Positions 5,571 through 5,909 of a stretch of DNA of 5,909 nucleotides are shown piece by piece. The position numbers and the translations under genes were made by a program. Below the pieces are notes generated by a model. The model did no database searches. It saw only the letters and a program-made list of their open reading frames with translations, and was not told the origin of the DNA. Positions within the stretch are counted from its first letter, which is position 1. Every line of letters begins with the position of its first letter. The DNA lies in contig JAAURV010000207.1 of assembly GCA_012032065.1 (NCBI GenBank), positions 1 to 5,909 on the forward strand. Reading direction: 5' to 3'. The DNA is from Hyphomicrobiales bacterium (GTDB lineage Bacteria; Pseudomonadota; Alphaproteobacteria; Rhizobiales; Aestuariivirgaceae).

Positions 5571-5909
5571 ATGAGCGCAATCCTGGTTCTCAACGCCGGT
5601 TCTTCGTCGCTGAAGTTCGCGGTCTATGAGGGCATGTCGCCAAAACTGAAAGGCCAGGTTTCGGGCATCGGCTCGCATCCAAGGCTTCAGGTCGATGGGC
5701 ATGAGTCGCGTGAAGTGGCGTTCGTGACCACGCCGGCCGAAGGTTTGCTGGTCGCGGCGGAGTGGCTGAACGATCATGGTCACGAACCGGCGAACTTCGC
5801 CGGCATCGGGCATCGCATCGTGCATGGTGGTACGCGATATGTGCAACCCATCGTGGTCAGCGATCAAATCCAGCACGATCTGGAAGGCTTGCGGGCGCTG
5901 GCGCCCTTG
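5571..5909 (+). CDS. ackA: Acetate kinase, N-terminal part (runs off window)
   Basis: Reversibly transfers phosphate between acetyl phosphate and ADP, giving acetate and ATP. Only 113 residues of the usual ~400 are present, with no stop. The signature LVLNAGSSSLKF lies at residues 5-16, including the catalytic N8 and the phosphate-binding serines. The second signature GHRIVHGGTRY starts at residue 80, with the active-site Arg (R82) and the substrate-pocket stretch leading to LRALAPL at the edge, where PLHNP is expected next. Start ATG 5571 is preceded by GAGGG at 5564-5568 (close) and GGAGG at 5554-5558 (12 bases away). It follows the palindromic repeat, so it probably has its own transcription start. 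With xsc upstream it could consume the acetyl phosphate that Xsc makes; any pta partner would lie beyond the window. Confidence 0.95.
   Translation, partial: MSAILVLNAGSSSLKFAVYEGMSPKLKGQVSGIGSHPRLQVDGHESREVAFVTTPAEGLLVAAEWLNDHGHEPANFAGIGHRIVHGGTRYVQPIVVSDQIQHDLEGLRALAPL

Noticed and set aside
5466..5876. 136-residue minus-strand open frame across ackA and the repeat
   Set aside because: The opposite strand has the unmistakable acetate kinase signatures; this frame includes repeat sequence and no domain.

Overview
The window reads as a GC-rich alphaproteobacterium. The HisRS tail, the Zur/ZnuC pair and the sulfoacetaldehyde acetyltransferase all have the look of proteins from that class. The genus cannot be fixed from the sequence. 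The first ~75 bases and two genes carry single-base indels, so either this is draft or contig-end sequence or some genes are decaying.

Left part (1-2050): the 3' end of a histidyl-tRNA synthetase gene (+) converges on a zinc-uptake unit read on the minus strand, zur-znuC, whose reading frames overlap by one base. A large palindromic intergenic repeat separates the two converging genes. znuC is split by a one-base frameshift, and no znuB permease gene follows it. A near-perfect Zur-type palindrome lies immediately upstream of the zur start codon, which implies autoregulation by zinc.

Centre and right part (2051-5909), all on the + strand: a complete xsc (sulfoacetaldehyde acetyltransferase, releasing acetyl phosphate and sulfite); a RelE/ParE-type toxin with an XRE-type antidote, with its own operator palindrome and with the toxin frameshifted into the antidote frame; an IolI-like TIM-barrel sugar/inosose isomerase; a second large palindromic repeat related to the first; and the 5' part of ackA (acetate kinase).

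Functionally, the most suggestive pairing is xsc with ackA. Acetyl phosphate made by Xsc could be used directly by acetate kinase to make ATP and acetate, instead of the more usual xsc-pta arrangement. The TA module and the isomerase gene lie between them. No taurine, isethionate or sulfonate transporter, and no sulfoacetaldehyde-generating enzyme, is visible in the window, so the in vivo substrate is inferred from the family only.
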